DNA from: Collinsella sp.
GTDB lineage: Bacteria; Actinomycetota; Coriobacteriia; Coriobacteriales; Coriobacteriaceae
Assembly: GCA_019425015.1 (NCBI GenBank)
Contig: JAHYYJ010000013.1
Location: 5,075 to 69,074 of the forward strand
Length of the DNA: 64,000 bases
Reading direction: 5' to 3'
This document shows, in pieces, positions 1-8,022 of this stretch. How positions within the stretch are numbered: the stretch's first letter is position 1; the number at the start of each line of letters is the position of its first letter. A program made the position numbers and the translations under genes. The notes below the pieces were generated by a model. It searched no databases. It was given only the letters and a program-made list of their open reading frames with translations, and had not been told where the DNA came from.

Positions 1-271
1 CGCCATCAAGTGGCTCGTTGAAGAGCGCGACATCGGCGCCATCGGCCACGAGCCGGCTGACACCGACCCGGCGAGCGTGACCACGCGTGAGGACGCCTAC
101 CCCTACCCCGGCGAACAGTACATCCTCTCGGTCGACCGCTATCAGATCGAGGTCATGGACCATCTAGACGAGCTTCCCGCCACGGGCGCCGTCATCTTCT
201 GCACCTTCCCCAAGGTGCGTGATGGCGTCGGATATCCCGCACGTGTCTTTGCGGTCTGCCCCGCGTCATAA
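1..271 (+). CDS. Cyclase-family (kynurenine formamidase-like) protein, C-terminal part
   Basis: The reading frame is open from base 2 and runs to TAA at 269-271, so only the last 89 residues are present; the start lies left of the window. The visible text (GAIGHEPADTD, then GEQYILSVDRYQIEVMDHLDELP, broken here only by its own order, then a TFPKVRDG stretch and a final ARVFAVCP) is the usual C-terminal part of the putative cyclase / arylformamidase family (PF04199), metal-dependent hydrolases acting on amides or cyclic substrates. The catalytic His/Asp motif would lie upstream and cannot be checked. Family assignment is by remembered pattern; the substrate is unknown. The gene is followed by a strong terminator at 346-371. 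Confidence 0.7.
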   Translation, partial: AIKWLVEERDIGAIGHEPADTDPASVTTREDAYPYPGEQYILSVDRYQIEVMDHLDELPATGAVIFCTFPKVRDGVGYPARVFAVCPAS

Positions 272-345
272 GTTCCCATGCGTTTGTTCTTCTAAATACG
301 GCCATCCGGTGCACGCGACATGGCCCGGCGGCATACAATCCATCA

Positions 346-371
346 GGCGCCCCATACGCGGGCGCCTTTTT
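346..371 (+). terminator. Rho-independent terminator
   Basis: A 7-bp perfect GC stem (GGCGCCC / GGGCGCC) with a 7-nt loop is followed by five T. It ends the cyclase-family transcript and lies 18 bp before the next start codon, so the next gene either uses a promoter inside the 272-345 gap or depends on read-through. Confidence 0.85.
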
Positions 372-388
372 ATGGGGAGATGATTCAC

Positions 389-1303
389 ATGCAGATCAAC
401 AAGGTCGCCTTCATCGGCAAGGGCGGCGTGGGCCTGCTCTACGGCAGCATGATCGCCCAAGCGCTCGGCAACGACGCCGTCGAATACATTATGGACGACG
501 CTCGCTTTGAGCGCCATGCGAACGACGCGCTCACCGTCAACGGCAAGCCCTGCGATCTCACGTCCGTCCGCGCCAGCGAGGCGACACCCGCCGATCTGGT
601 CATCCTGACGGTCAAGACGACGGGGCTCAACCAAGCACTCAAGACCATGGAGCGCGTCATGGGACCCAACACGCTCATCGCCTCGCTGTGCAACGGCATC
701 ACCAGCGAGCAGAAGATTGCCGAGCGCTTTGGCTGGGAGCACACCGTCCTCGGAATCTGCCAAGGCATGGACGCTGTGTTTCTCAACGGCGCGCTCACCT
801 TTACCAATGCGGGCGAGATCCGCTTTGGTGCGGCCGCCGGCACAGACCCCGCGACCGTCACCGCTATCGACGGGCTCTACACGCGCTGCGGCATCGCCCA
901 CACCGTCGAGGACGACATCGCCCACCGCATGTGGGCAAAACTTATGCTCAACGACGGCATCAACCAGACCTGCATGGCGTACGGCGGGACCTACGGAAGC
1001 GCCACGGAGCCGGGCTCCGAGCAGCGCCGCTGCTTTGTTTCCGCCATGCGCGAAACGCTTGCGGTCGCCAACGCCGAGGGTATCGAGCTCACCGAGGCAG
1101 ACCTAACGCAAATGGTGCGTCTCATAAAAGGGCTCGACCCCGCCGGCATGCCCTCGATGGCGCAGGACCGCGTCGCTCAACGCAGAACCGAGGTCGAGGA
1201 ATTTGCGGGTACCATCTGCCGCCTCGCGGCCAAGCACGGCATCCAGGTGCCGCAAAACGAATGGCTCTATTCGCGCATCCGCGAAATCGAGGCCAGCTGG
1301 TAG
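389..1303 (+). CDS. Ketopantoate reductase family oxidoreductase (PanE/ApbA-like)
   Basis: 304 residues, the usual length of NADPH-dependent 2-dehydropantoate 2-reductases (pantothenate pathway, cytosol). The N-terminus has a Rossmann dinucleotide loop, GKGGVG at residues 10-15. The two catalytic positions of the family are present: Lys184 in a KLMLNDGIN context and Glu268 in SMAQDRVAQRRTEVE. The ATG at 389 is chosen over an upstream in-frame ATG at 320 because GGGGAGA lies 8 bases before it and the upstream option would run through the terminator hairpin at 346-371. The family contains many members of unknown substrate, and no other pantothenate gene is nearby, so ketopantoate is only the default substrate. 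Confidence 0.85.
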   Translation: MQINKVAFIGKGGVGLLYGSMIAQALGNDAVEYIMDDARFERHANDALTVNGKPCDLTSVRASEATPADLVILTVKTTGLNQALKTMERVMGPNTLIASLCNGITSEQKIAERFGWEHTVLGICQGMDAVFLNGALTFTNAGEIRFGAAAGTDPATVTAIDGLYTRCGIAHTVEDDIAHRMWAKLMLNDGINQTCMAYGGTYGSATEPGSEQRRCFVSAMRETLAVANAEGIELTEADLTQMVRLIKGLDPAGMPSMAQDRVAQRRTEVEEFAGTICRLAAKHGIQVPQNEWLYSRIREIEASW

Positions 1304-1340
1304 CGCCCGGCGTGCTACAGCCTACAGCCTCAATAGCAAA

Positions 1341-1380
1341 GCCGCCGCAAGGGGCACTCCCCTTGCGGCGGCTTCCTTCT
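1341..1380. terminator. Bidirectional terminator between convergent genes
   Basis: A 14-bp perfect stem (GCCGCCGCAAGGGG and its complement) with a 4-base loop is followed by TTCCTTCTT. It sits between the rightward ketopantoate-reductase-like gene and the leftward small membrane gene, so it can serve both. Confidence 0.85.
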
Positions 1381-1411
1381 TCATCTATGGGCAAAACCAG
1401 CTTCACAACGG

Positions 1412-1618
1412 CTAGCGCCGCACCTGCGGCATCTCGTCCTCGTCATCGCGGCAAAGGGTCACGCCCGCGCTTCCCAGCAGCGCTGCTGCGATGAGCGCGC
1501 CGACCACAATAGGAGCAGCCCCGCACGAGCCCTGCATGCCTACGACAAGCGCAGCTGTAGGGCCAAGACAGCCAAGTACCAATGCGACGGCGGCGATAGC
1601 GATATCTCGAGCGTTCAT
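1412..1618 (-). CDS. Small hypothetical membrane protein
   Basis: 68 residues from an ATG at 1618 preceded by GGAGGAAG at good spacing; an upstream in-frame ATG (1687) has no such site. It begins MNARDIAIAAVALVLGCLG and has two hydrophobic stretches (about residues 5-22 and 33-48) separated by a Gly/Cys-rich turn, then a charged tail ending in CRDDEDEMPQVRR. That predicts a two-helix membrane protein with a cytoplasmic acidic/basic tail. I do not recognise a family. It is a single gene flanked by terminators and unrelated genes, so context says nothing about its role. Confidence 0.6.
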   Translation of the reverse strand: MNARDIAIAAVALVLGCLGPTAALVVGMQGSCGAAPIVVGALIAAALLGSAGVTLCRDDEDEMPQVRR

Positions 1619-1809
1619 GAGACCACTTCCTCCACGGGAAAGACTTTGTTTCTCATGACTTAGTGTGCCCCGCGCCCATATGCCCAACGTAGTGCCACGG
1701 TAAGGGCTCTGTTAACCCAAATACAAATATAAAACGAGCGCCTTTACGTTGCCCGAAAGCTCGATAAAGACGCCCGCCCATCATGTGCCTATTTTGCTCT
1801 GATGGCAGA

Positions 1810-2586
1810 TTACCAACCGGTGTAGTAGTCGGTGGTTCCGGCGGCGCAGCCGGAGTCATAGACCTTGCAATCACCCTTGGAGCCCGTAAAGGTCGAGCCC
1901 TGGGCCATATCGCCCGCGGCAACAACGTAATAGCCGTCGGAATCGCGCCAGAAGCCCTCAGAATCCTGCGTCCATTCGCCCGTGCGGTGGTGATACAACA
2001 CGTTGCTGCTGTAATAGGTCTCACGGCGCCCGTTGTAGTTATTGACACCCGCAGAGCGCGTCAGGCCCGATCCGTTCGCGTAGGACGCGGCAGACGCGTA
2101 GGACGGAGTGTAACCGGCGTTGTAGTACGAAGCCTGGGCGGCCTCGGCAGCCTCCGCCTCGGCTGCGGCGGCCTCGAGCGCTTCGCGCTTGGCATTCTCA
2201 AGCGCAGTGCGCAGCTCATCGAGCTCGGTCGACTTCGCGTCGACCTCCCCCATCGTCAACAGACTACCCGCACCGTCGATACAACCCTGCAGCACAGCGC
2301 GCTCGTCATCGGTAGCATAGTCGCCATACATATTCATAATGATCTGAGCGCGCATCTCAAGGGAATCGCGCTTGGCCTCCATCGAGGCGTTCCACTCCTG
2401 CATGGAACCATAACCATCGCCGCGATAATCAACGGGCTGTACCAGCGTCGCCTCGGACGGCGTAGATCCAACCGTATCGGACAGTGTTGCCGCGTGGGCA
2501 TCAGTTGCGCCGGCGCCTGCCAAAAGTGCCACGGTCAGAGCGGCGGAAAGGGCAGCGGCTTTCGGTTTTCGTGAATCGATCCTCAT
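1810..2586 (-). CDS. Secreted hypothetical protein with coiled-coil and aromatic-rich C-terminus
   Basis: 258 residues starting at the ATG at 2586, with GGAGG about 11 bases upstream. Residues 1-30 form a classical signal peptide: a basic start (MRIDSRKPK), an Ala/Leu core, and a likely cleavage after AHA. The mature part has a helical region with an Ala/Glu-rich stretch (EALEAAAAEAEAAEAA, around residues 148-165) suggesting a short coiled coil. The C-terminal ~90 residues are rich in Tyr, Ser, Gly and Asp, have two Cys (KVYDSGC context), and end in DYYTGW. No catalytic motif is visible. I do not recognise a family; export to the cell surface is the only inference. It stands alone. Confidence 0.65.
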   Translation of the reverse strand: MRIDSRKPKAAALSAALTVALLAGAGATDAHAATLSDTVGSTPSEATLVQPVDYRGDGYGSMQEWNASMEAKRDSLEMRAQIIMNMYGDYATDDERAVLQGCIDGAGSLLTMGEVDAKSTELDELRTALENAKREALEAAAAEAEAAEAAQASYYNAGYTPSYASAASYANGSGLTRSAGVNNYNGRRETYYSSNVLYHHRTGEWTQDSEGFWRDSDGYYVVAAGDMAQGSTFTGSKGDCKVYDSGCAAGTTDYYTGW

Positions 2587-2796
2587 GTAGCTGGAAACCT
2601 CCGTAGTGCGTTTTTGCTGCGTTTGAGCTGCGTGTGATTCGATCGCGCTGCATAGTACCTCGAGCAAATCGCGACCTGCGGTTTTACTCAAAAGGCGCAC
2701 GTCAATTGCGTAAAACTCACATCCTCTCAACAGGAGTTTTCCACAACTCAAATGCATAAAGCATGCCAAAACCCTGTAATAGCGCCCTTCCTATGC
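2587..2796. other. Intergenic region upstream of the secreted protein
   Basis: The 310-base gap between two leftward genes holds the metY terminator (2797-2835) and, here, the leader of the secreted-protein gene with its GGAGG site. I see no further gene, riboswitch or repeat. Confidence 0.5.
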
Positions 2797-2835
2797 AAAA
2801 AAGACGCCTGCGCAACCATTGCTTGCGCAGGCGCC
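2797..2835 (-). terminator. Terminator of metY
   Basis: An 11-bp perfect stem (CGCCTGCGCAA / TTGCGCAGGCG, loop of 7) is followed on the minus strand by six T. It lies about 60 bases after the metY stop. Confidence 0.9.
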
Positions 2836-2896
2836 TTGAGCAGGCATTTATGCAGTTATACCTATCGAGTCGCAAGGGGTCCTTGCACAAGTCGCC

Positions 2897-4207
2897 TTAC
2901 TCGTCCAGCACGGCGAAGGCCTGCTTCAGATCCCAAATGATGTCCTCGGCGTTCTCGGTACCGATGGAAAGACGGATCGTGGAGGGCGTGATGTTCTGCT
3001 CGGCGAGCTCCTCGGCAGAGAGCTGGGAGTGCGTGGTGGTAGCCGGGTGCACGACGAGCGACTTGACGTCGGCCACGTTGGCGAGCAGCGAGAACACCTG
3101 CAGATGATCGATGAACTTCCAGGCAGCCTCCTGGCCACCCTTAATCTCAAAGGTGAAGATCGAAGCGCCGCCGTTGGGGAAGTACTTCTGATAGAGCTCG
3201 TGATCGGGGTGCTCAGGCAGGCTCGGGTGGTTCACCTTGGCAACGTGGCTGTCGCCGGCAAGGAACTCAACGACCTTCTTGGTGTTCTCGACATGACGGT
3301 CAACGCGCAGCGACAGGGTCTCGGTGCCCTGGAGCAGGACCCAGGCGTTGAACGGGCTGATGCAGGCACCCTCGTCACGCAGCAGGATGGCGCGGACATA
3401 GGTTGCGAAGGCGGCGGGACCGGCAGCCTCGGCAAACGAGACGCCATGGTAGGAGGGGTTGGGCTCAGCGATCTGGGCGTACTTTCCGCTCGCCTTCCAA
3501 TCGAAGTTACCGCCGTCGACGATCACACCGCCCAGCGAGGTGCCGTGGCCGCCGATGAACTTGGTTGCGGAGTGGACAACGATGTTGGCGCCATGCTCCA
3601 GCGGACGGAACAGATACGGGGTGCCGAAAGTGTTGTCGACGACAACCGGCAGACCGTGCTTCTTGGCGATCTCGGAGATGGCGTCGATGTTGGGGATGTC
3701 AGAGTTGGGGTTGCCGAGCGTCTCGAGATAGATGACCGTGGTATTGTCCTTGATGGCACCCTCAACCTCTTCCAGGTTGTGGGCATCGACAAACGTGGTC
3801 TCGACGCCAAACTGGGAGAGCGTATGCTCGAGCAGGTTGTAGGAACCGCCGTAGATGGTCTTCTGAGCCACCACGTGGTCACCAGCCTGGGCAAGAGCCT
3901 GCAGGGTATAGGTGATGGCAGCGGCACCGGAGGCGACGGCAAGACCGGCCACGCCACCCTCGAGCGCGGCGATACGGTCCTCAAAGACGCCCTGGGTGGA
4001 GTTGGTCAGACGGCCGTAGATGTTACCGGCGTCGGCAAGACCAAAGCGATCGGCGGCGTGCTGGGAGTTGCGGAACACATAGCTCGTGGTCTGGTAGATA
4101 GGCACGGCGCGGGAGTCGGATGCGGGGTCGGCGCTCTCCTGGCCAACATGAAGCTGCAGGGTATCGAAACCAAAGGTGTGCTCGGGGTTGTTGATGAACT
4201 GGCTCAT
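2897..4207 (-). CDS. metY: O-acetylhomoserine sulfhydrylase (aminocarboxypropyltransferase)
   Basis: 436 residues, normal for MetY, a PLP enzyme of the Cys/Met metabolism family that makes homocysteine from O-acetylhomoserine and sulfide in the cytosol. The opening FGFDTLQLHVGQ is typical of O-acetylhomoserine enzymes. The PLP lysine is Lys216 in SATKFIGGHGT, with the cofactor-binding DNTFGTPYL at 191-199. The start at 4207 follows AAGGAGATCATC. It is transcribed from a strong promoter at 4393-4421 with a leader of about 180 bases containing a short Cys-codon ORF, and ends in its own terminator, so it is a single-gene unit. The neighbouring divergent LysR gene may regulate it. Cystathionine-type relatives are less likely given the length and N-terminus. 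Confidence 0.93.
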   Translation of the reverse strand: MSQFINNPEHTFGFDTLQLHVGQESADPASDSRAVPIYQTTSYVFRNSQHAADRFGLADAGNIYGRLTNSTQGVFEDRIAALEGGVAGLAVASGAAAITYTLQALAQAGDHVVAQKTIYGGSYNLLEHTLSQFGVETTFVDAHNLEEVEGAIKDNTTVIYLETLGNPNSDIPNIDAISEIAKKHGLPVVVDNTFGTPYLFRPLEHGANIVVHSATKFIGGHGTSLGGVIVDGGNFDWKASGKYAQIAEPNPSYHGVSFAEAAGPAAFATYVRAILLRDEGACISPFNAWVLLQGTETLSLRVDRHVENTKKVVEFLAGDSHVAKVNHPSLPEHPDHELYQKYFPNGGASIFTFEIKGGQEAAWKFIDHLQVFSLLANVADVKSLVVHPATTTHSQLSAEELAEQNITPSTIRLSIGTENAEDIIWDLKQAFAVLDE

Positions 4208-4262
4208 GATGATCTCCTTGATCGAACGAAAGTAAATAAAAAAGAGAGAAGTAAGTCGTTGT

Positions 4263-4294
4263 CTCCTGATCACGCCGACGGGCGCAAACAGGAG
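4263..4294 (-). promoter_or_regulatory. Hairpin overlapping the end of the metY leader ORF
   Basis: On the minus strand CTCCTG (from 4294) pairs with CAGGAG (to 4263), with an inner GCGCC/GGCG pairing. The 5' arm covers the second Cys codon (TGT) of the leader ORF, and the helix lies about 45 bases before metY, followed by a pyrimidine/T-rich stretch. This geometry would let ribosome position on the Cys codon control folding; that is inference. Confidence 0.45.
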
Positions 4295-4323
4295 CCCGGC
4301 ATTCGTCTTGGTAAGCAGTTCAT
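4270..4323 (-). CDS. Predicted 17-residue leader peptide upstream of metY
   Basis: ATG at 4323, stop TGA at 4272-4270, reading MNCLPRRMPGSCLRPSA. It is preceded by AAAGGAGG seven bases before the ATG, one of the strongest ribosome sites in the window, and lies about 60 bases after the predicted metY transcription start. Cys is the third and twelfth residue. It sits in the leader of a gene for sulfur amino-acid synthesis and ends 63 bases before metY. Short Cys-containing leader ORFs that control sulfur genes by attenuation are known from other actinobacteria (mycobacteria). Translation and the regulatory role are inferred; it is too short for coding statistics. Confidence 0.55.
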   Translation of the reverse strand: MNCLPRRMPGSCLRPSA

Positions 4324-4392
4324 ATGCGGTCCTCCTTTTGACATCCCGGTTCCGTGGTCGGCTTAATTACCTACCGCCTTTGTGTGTTTTGA

Positions 4393-4421
4393 ATAGTACG
4401 AGCATTGTTTCGCTCGGTCAA
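4393..4421 (-). promoter_or_regulatory. metY promoter
   Basis: On the minus strand -35 TTGACC (4421-4416), a 17-base spacer and -10 TACTAT (4398-4393), close to the primary-sigma consensus. The spacer contains a GAGC/GCTC inverted repeat that could bind a regulator. Transcription would start near 4386. Confidence 0.75.
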
Positions 4422-4482
4422 TCACTTAAAAGCGCTAACCTGTTATCGGTTTTTTAGATAGCTATCGAAAGGACGGGCACCG

Positions 4483-5421
4483 ATGACACTCCAGCAGCTT
4501 CGTTTTCTTATCGCCGTGGCAGAGTCCGGCTCAATCAACGCCGCAGCTCAGCGCCTCTATACCGCTCAGTCCAACATCTCAAACGCCGTCAAAAGCCTAG
4601 AACAAGAGCTCCATCTGGAGATCTTTACGCGCTCCAGCCGCGGCGTCACGCTCACCAACGACGGCACCGAGCTTTTGGGCTATGCGCGCCAGGTCGTAGA
4701 GCAGGCCGACATGCTCGAGGCACGCTACGAGGACGGTGGCACCCCGCAAGCCCGCCTCGCCATTTCCGCCCAGCACTACGCCTTTTCGGTCGAGGCCTTT
4801 GTCAACGTAGTCGAGCGCTGCCGCGACAGCAAGTTCGAGTTCATCATGCGCGAGACCACCACATCGCAGATCATCGATGACGTCCGTGCGTTTCGCAGCG
4901 ATATCGGCATTCTGTATCTGGATGACTTTAACGCCCGCGTTCTGCAGAAGGCCTTCGCCGATGCCCGCGCAAGCTTCCATCCCCTATTCGACGCGACGGT
5001 CCACGTCTTCGTTAGCGAGCGCCACCCGCTCGCACGCCGCCCGCAGCTGTCCCTTGCCGACCTCACGCCCTATACGCGCTACAGCTTTGAGCAGGGAACC
5101 TCAAACTCCTTCTATTACGCCGAGGAACCTTTTAGCTATATCCCTTGCGACCGCAACATACGAATCTCGGACCGCGGAACACTTACCAACTTACTTATCA
5201 CGTCGAACGGTTACACCCTGTCGACCGGCGTCCTCTCCAATGAAATGCAATGGGGTATGGCATCGATCCCGTTAGCAGACGCCCCAACGATGCACGTAGG
5301 CTATATCATGCACGACGAGCGCAAGCCCTCTCCCCTCTTGCAACAATACCTCGACGAGCTCAACCGCATCATCCATGCCAACCAACTGTCGGAAGACGGG
5401 GCAGAAATCATAGATTGCTAG
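4483..5421 (+). CDS. LysR-family transcriptional regulator
   Basis: 312 residues. The N-terminal winged helix-turn-helix is typical (MTLQQLRFLIAVAESGSINAAA, with AAQRLYTAQSNISNAVKSLE as recognition region, residues ~1-60), followed by a LysR substrate-binding domain to about 300. Start ATG at 4483 follows AAAGGA. It is divergent from metY across 275 bases, the usual arrangement for a LysR protein controlling its neighbour, so a role in sulfur or methionine metabolism is a reasonable guess; the ligand cannot be read from sequence. The gene is followed closely by rnhA with no clear terminator. Confidence 0.88.
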   Translation: MTLQQLRFLIAVAESGSINAAAQRLYTAQSNISNAVKSLEQELHLEIFTRSSRGVTLTNDGTELLGYARQVVEQADMLEARYEDGGTPQARLAISAQHYAFSVEAFVNVVERCRDSKFEFIMRETTTSQIIDDVRAFRSDIGILYLDDFNARVLQKAFADARASFHPLFDATVHVFVSERHPLARRPQLSLADLTPYTRYSFEQGTSNSFYYAEEPFSYIPCDRNIRISDRGTLTNLLITSNGYTLSTGVLSNEMQWGMASIPLADAPTMHVGYIMHDERKPSPLLQQYLDELNRIIHANQLSEDGAEIIDC

Positions 5422-5484
5422 CCCCCGGCGGGCATGGCGCTACAATGGTCACTCACATGAAACGCACTCAACGAAAGGAAGCCC

Positions 5485-5970
5485 GTGAAGGTCATCATCT
5501 ATACCGACGGCTCGGCCCGATCAAATCCGGGACGCGGCGGCTACGGCGCCGTGCTCAAATACACCAACCCCGCCGGCAAGACCTTTACCTCCGAGCTTTC
5601 GCGCGGCTACGCCAAGACCACCAACAACCGCATGGAACTCATGGCGGTTATCGTGGCGCTCGAGGCACTCAACCGCCCCTGCGAGGTCGAAGTCCATTCC
5701 GATTCGCAATACGTCGTCAACGCCTTCAACAAGCACTGGATTGACGGATGGAAAAAACGCGGTTGGAAGACCGCCAACAAGCAGCCTGTCAAGAACCGCG
5801 ATCTGTGGGAGCGCCTACTCACCGCCAAAAGCAAACACAAGATTGAGTTCATCTGGGTTAAGGGTCACGCCGGCCATGAGCTCAACGAGCGCTGCGACGA
5901 ACTTGCCACCACGGCGGCCGACGGCAGCAACCTCGATATCGACACTGGCTTTAACGAGGGCGACCTGTAA
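5485..5970 (+). CDS. rnhA: Ribonuclease HI
   Basis: 161 residues with the complete RNase HI pattern: YTDGSARSNPGRGGYG at the N-terminus (catalytic Asp8), the Glu of NRMELMAV, the Asp of HSDSQYV and the C-terminal Asp in GHAGHELNERCDELA. It degrades RNA in RNA-DNA hybrids during replication. The start is GTG at 5485, placed 8 bases after AAAGGAAG; there is no ATG alternative in frame nearby. It lies alone between a LysR gene and an oxidoreductase. Confidence 0.95.
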   Translation: MKVIIYTDGSARSNPGRGGYGAVLKYTNPAGKTFTSELSRGYAKTTNNRMELMAVIVALEALNRPCEVEVHSDSQYVVNAFNKHWIDGWKKRGWKTANKQPVKNRDLWERLLTAKSKHKIEFIWVKGHAGHELNERCDELATTAADGSNLDIDTGFNEGDL

Positions 5971-6045
5971 CGGCGTTTTCGCACGCTATTTCCTGCCTCC
6001 TCGCGCTACACTCATCCTGTAAACCGAACGGCACGAGGGGGATAC

Positions 6046-7152
6046 ATGCTGCGTATAGCGACCATCGGCACATCCATGATCACCGACGACTTTATCCAGG
6101 TCGTCAACGCCAACGACCAAGCTGCGTTTGTGGGCACGCTCTCGCGCGATGCAGATCGCGGCGCCGCCTTTACCGCCGAGCGCGGTGGCGAGCGAAACTT
6201 TACTTCACTCGATGAGCTCGCGGCAGCCGCCGACGTCGACGCCGTCTATATCGGCAGCCCTAACGCACTTCACTACGAGCAGGCCCTTGCCTGCATCGCC
6301 GGTGGCAAGCACGTCATCGTCGAGAAGCCCTTCTGCGCCACCGAAGCGCAGGCGCTGGAAGTCTTCCGCGCTGCCGAGGCAGCAGGTGTCGTGGCCCTCG
6401 AGGCCATGCGTCCCCTCCACGACCCCGCCTTCCACGCCATCGAGGACGCCCTGGGCGAGATCGCCCCCATCCGCCGCGCCTCATTGCGCTTTGGCAAATA
6501 TTCCTCGCGCTACAACGAGATTCTCGCGGGACGCGCCACCAATATCTTCGACTGCAATATGGCATCGGGTTCCCTCATGGACATTGGCGTCTACACCGTC
6601 GAGCCCATGGTCGAGATTTTCGGCATGCCCTCCGGCCTTACGAGCATGGCTACTCTGCTCGACCCCGCCACGCGACAGCTCACGCACGGCCCCATCGACG
6701 GCTGCGGTTCCATCCTCGCCAGCTACGGCGGTGGCCGTATCTCCGTCGAGCTCGCGCACTCCAAAATAACGAATGACCTGCTACCCTCGCAGATCGAAGG
6801 CGAGCGTGGCACTATCCAGATCGACCATCTGTCCACGCCCCGCAATGTCCGCATCGACTATCGCGGCGATGTCGTACGCGGCTCGGCGACCGAGGCACCG
6901 CGCGAACAGGGCGACAACGGCCGCGTGCTCGACCTGCCCGAATCGAGCAACACTATGGAATACGAACTCACAGACTTTATCACCGCCATCGGCGGCATCG
7001 ATAACGTTAAGGAAGAGATTTGGGAGACCCCGGCGGGACGTCACGAACTTGGCCACTACCGCGATGTCACGCTCGTCTCATTGCGCATCATGGATGCCGT
7101 GCGCCAGCAGGCCGGCATTACCTTCCCGTCCGACGCAGGCAAGCAGGCCTAG
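6046..7152 (+). CDS. Gfo/Idh/MocA-family NAD(P)-dependent oxidoreductase
   Basis: 368 residues. The N-terminal Rossmann domain starts MLRIATIGTSMITDDF and carries the family EKPF motif (HVIVEKPFCATEAQA), followed by an alpha/beta domain with the NIFDCNMASGSLMDIGVYTVEP stretch, here read as two adjacent segments, that carries the catalytic-region Asp and Tyr. Members oxidise or reduce sugars, inositols or related compounds; the substrate is not deducible. The start follows GAGGGGG. The next gene (acylphosphatase) begins 3 bases after the stop, so the two are co-transcribed, although their functions show no obvious link. Confidence 0.87.
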   Translation: MLRIATIGTSMITDDFIQVVNANDQAAFVGTLSRDADRGAAFTAERGGERNFTSLDELAAAADVDAVYIGSPNALHYEQALACIAGGKHVIVEKPFCATEAQALEVFRAAEAAGVVALEAMRPLHDPAFHAIEDALGEIAPIRRASLRFGKYSSRYNEILAGRATNIFDCNMASGSLMDIGVYTVEPMVEIFGMPSGLTSMATLLDPATRQLTHGPIDGCGSILASYGGGRISVELAHSKITNDLLPSQIEGERGTIQIDHLSTPRNVRIDYRGDVVRGSATEAPREQGDNGRVLDLPESSNTMEYELTDFITAIGGIDNVKEEIWETPAGRHELGHYRDVTLVSLRIMDAVRQQAGITFPSDAGKQA

Positions 7153-7154
7153 CG

Positions 7155-7565
7155 ATGGGCTTCTTCGATGCGTTCTTCTCCAGCGTCACCGGCGGCAGTC
7201 GAGAGCCTCAAAAACCATCAAACATCGAGCTCGAGTTGCGCCGCAGGCTTACTGTGCTCGCAAGCGACGAGGCCACTCAAGACACTCCCCTGCGCTATTT
7301 CCTGCGCTGGGCGGGGCAAGTCCAGGGCGTTGGTTTTCGCTTTACCAACACCAACCTCGCGCAGGCACGCGCACTCACCGGCTGGGTGCGCAACATGGAA
7401 GACGGCTCGGTCGAGATGGAGATACAGGGAGCTCCGGCAAACATCCTATCTCATCTCGAGGCGCTTCATGCCTCCTACGAGCGCATGGGAACGCGTTTTC
7501 GCCTCGTAGAAGCCCAGGCCCAAGCCCCACTTGCCAATGAAGACAGTTTCATTCCTCGTTATTAG
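7155..7565 (+). CDS. Acylphosphatase with N-terminal extension
   Basis: 136 residues; the acylphosphatase domain occupies about 47-125 and is preceded by a ~45-residue extension with no recognised motif. Both catalytic residues of the family are present: Arg62 in GQVQGVGFR and Asn80 in TGWVRN. The enzyme hydrolyses acyl-phosphates such as 1,3-bisphosphoglycerate or carbamoyl phosphate in the cytosol. The ATG at 7155 overlaps the preceding gene region by translational coupling (3-base gap). The extension (FFDAFFSSVTGG) may interact with membrane or protein partners; this is speculation. Confidence 0.9.
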   Translation: MGFFDAFFSSVTGGSREPQKPSNIELELRRRLTVLASDEATQDTPLRYFLRWAGQVQGVGFRFTNTNLAQARALTGWVRNMEDGSVEMEIQGAPANILSHLEALHASYERMGTRFRLVEAQAQAPLANEDSFIPRY

Positions 7566-7626
7566 TATTGTGTGCTAAATACGGTATCATTTACCTACGA
7601 CCGTTGATAGAAAAGAGGCGAGGCGC

Positions 7627-8007
7627 ATGGCGGTGCAAAGAAGGAATACCAGGCAGCGAAAGCTGGTTCTTGACGCCGTGCGCCAAAGTTATAACCATCC
7701 CACCGCCGACGAAATCTACAACGTCGTGCGCGCGCAGGATGACAAAATCAGCCGCGGTACGGTCTACCGCAATCTCAATCTCTTGGCCGACGCCGGCGAG
7801 ATCCTCTCCATCAAGACGCCGGGCGGCAGCCGCTTCGATCGCACGATCGAGCCGCATGCGCATATCATCTGTACCTCATGCAGCCGCGTCATCGACGTGC
7901 CACTCCCCTTCGACGCCCAGCTCGACGCCAAGGCGTCCGAGCAAATCGGCTGGCACGTCACGTCGCACTACACCATCTTCGAGGGTCTCTGCCCCGACTG
8001 CCGGTAG
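7627..8007 (+). CDS. Fur-family metalloregulator (PerR-like)
   Basis: 126 residues. A winged helix spans about 1-75 (TVYRNLNLLADAGEI is the family recognition region), followed by the dimerisation domain with the His cluster (EPHAHIICTSC) and the two structural zinc CxxC pairs, CTSC and CPDC at the very end. It would repress genes in a metal- or peroxide-dependent way. PerR is favoured by size and lack of a His-rich tail, but Fur and Zur cannot be excluded. Starts at ATG 7627 after GAGGCG. No regulated gene is obvious next to it; the neighbouring slyD-ureE pair makes a nickel-responsive role conceivable. Confidence 0.82.
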   Translation: MAVQRRNTRQRKLVLDAVRQSYNHPTADEIYNVVRAQDDKISRGTVYRNLNLLADAGEILSIKTPGGSRFDRTIEPHAHIICTSCSRVIDVPLPFDAQLDAKASEQIGWHVTSHYTIFEGLCPDCR

Positions 8008-8022
8008 ATGTTTGGGACATGC

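Noticed and set aside
3029..4366. 445-codon plus-strand open frame opposite metY
   Set aside because: metY is unambiguous and its leader ORF and promoter lie in the opposite direction; the plus frame has no ribosome site.
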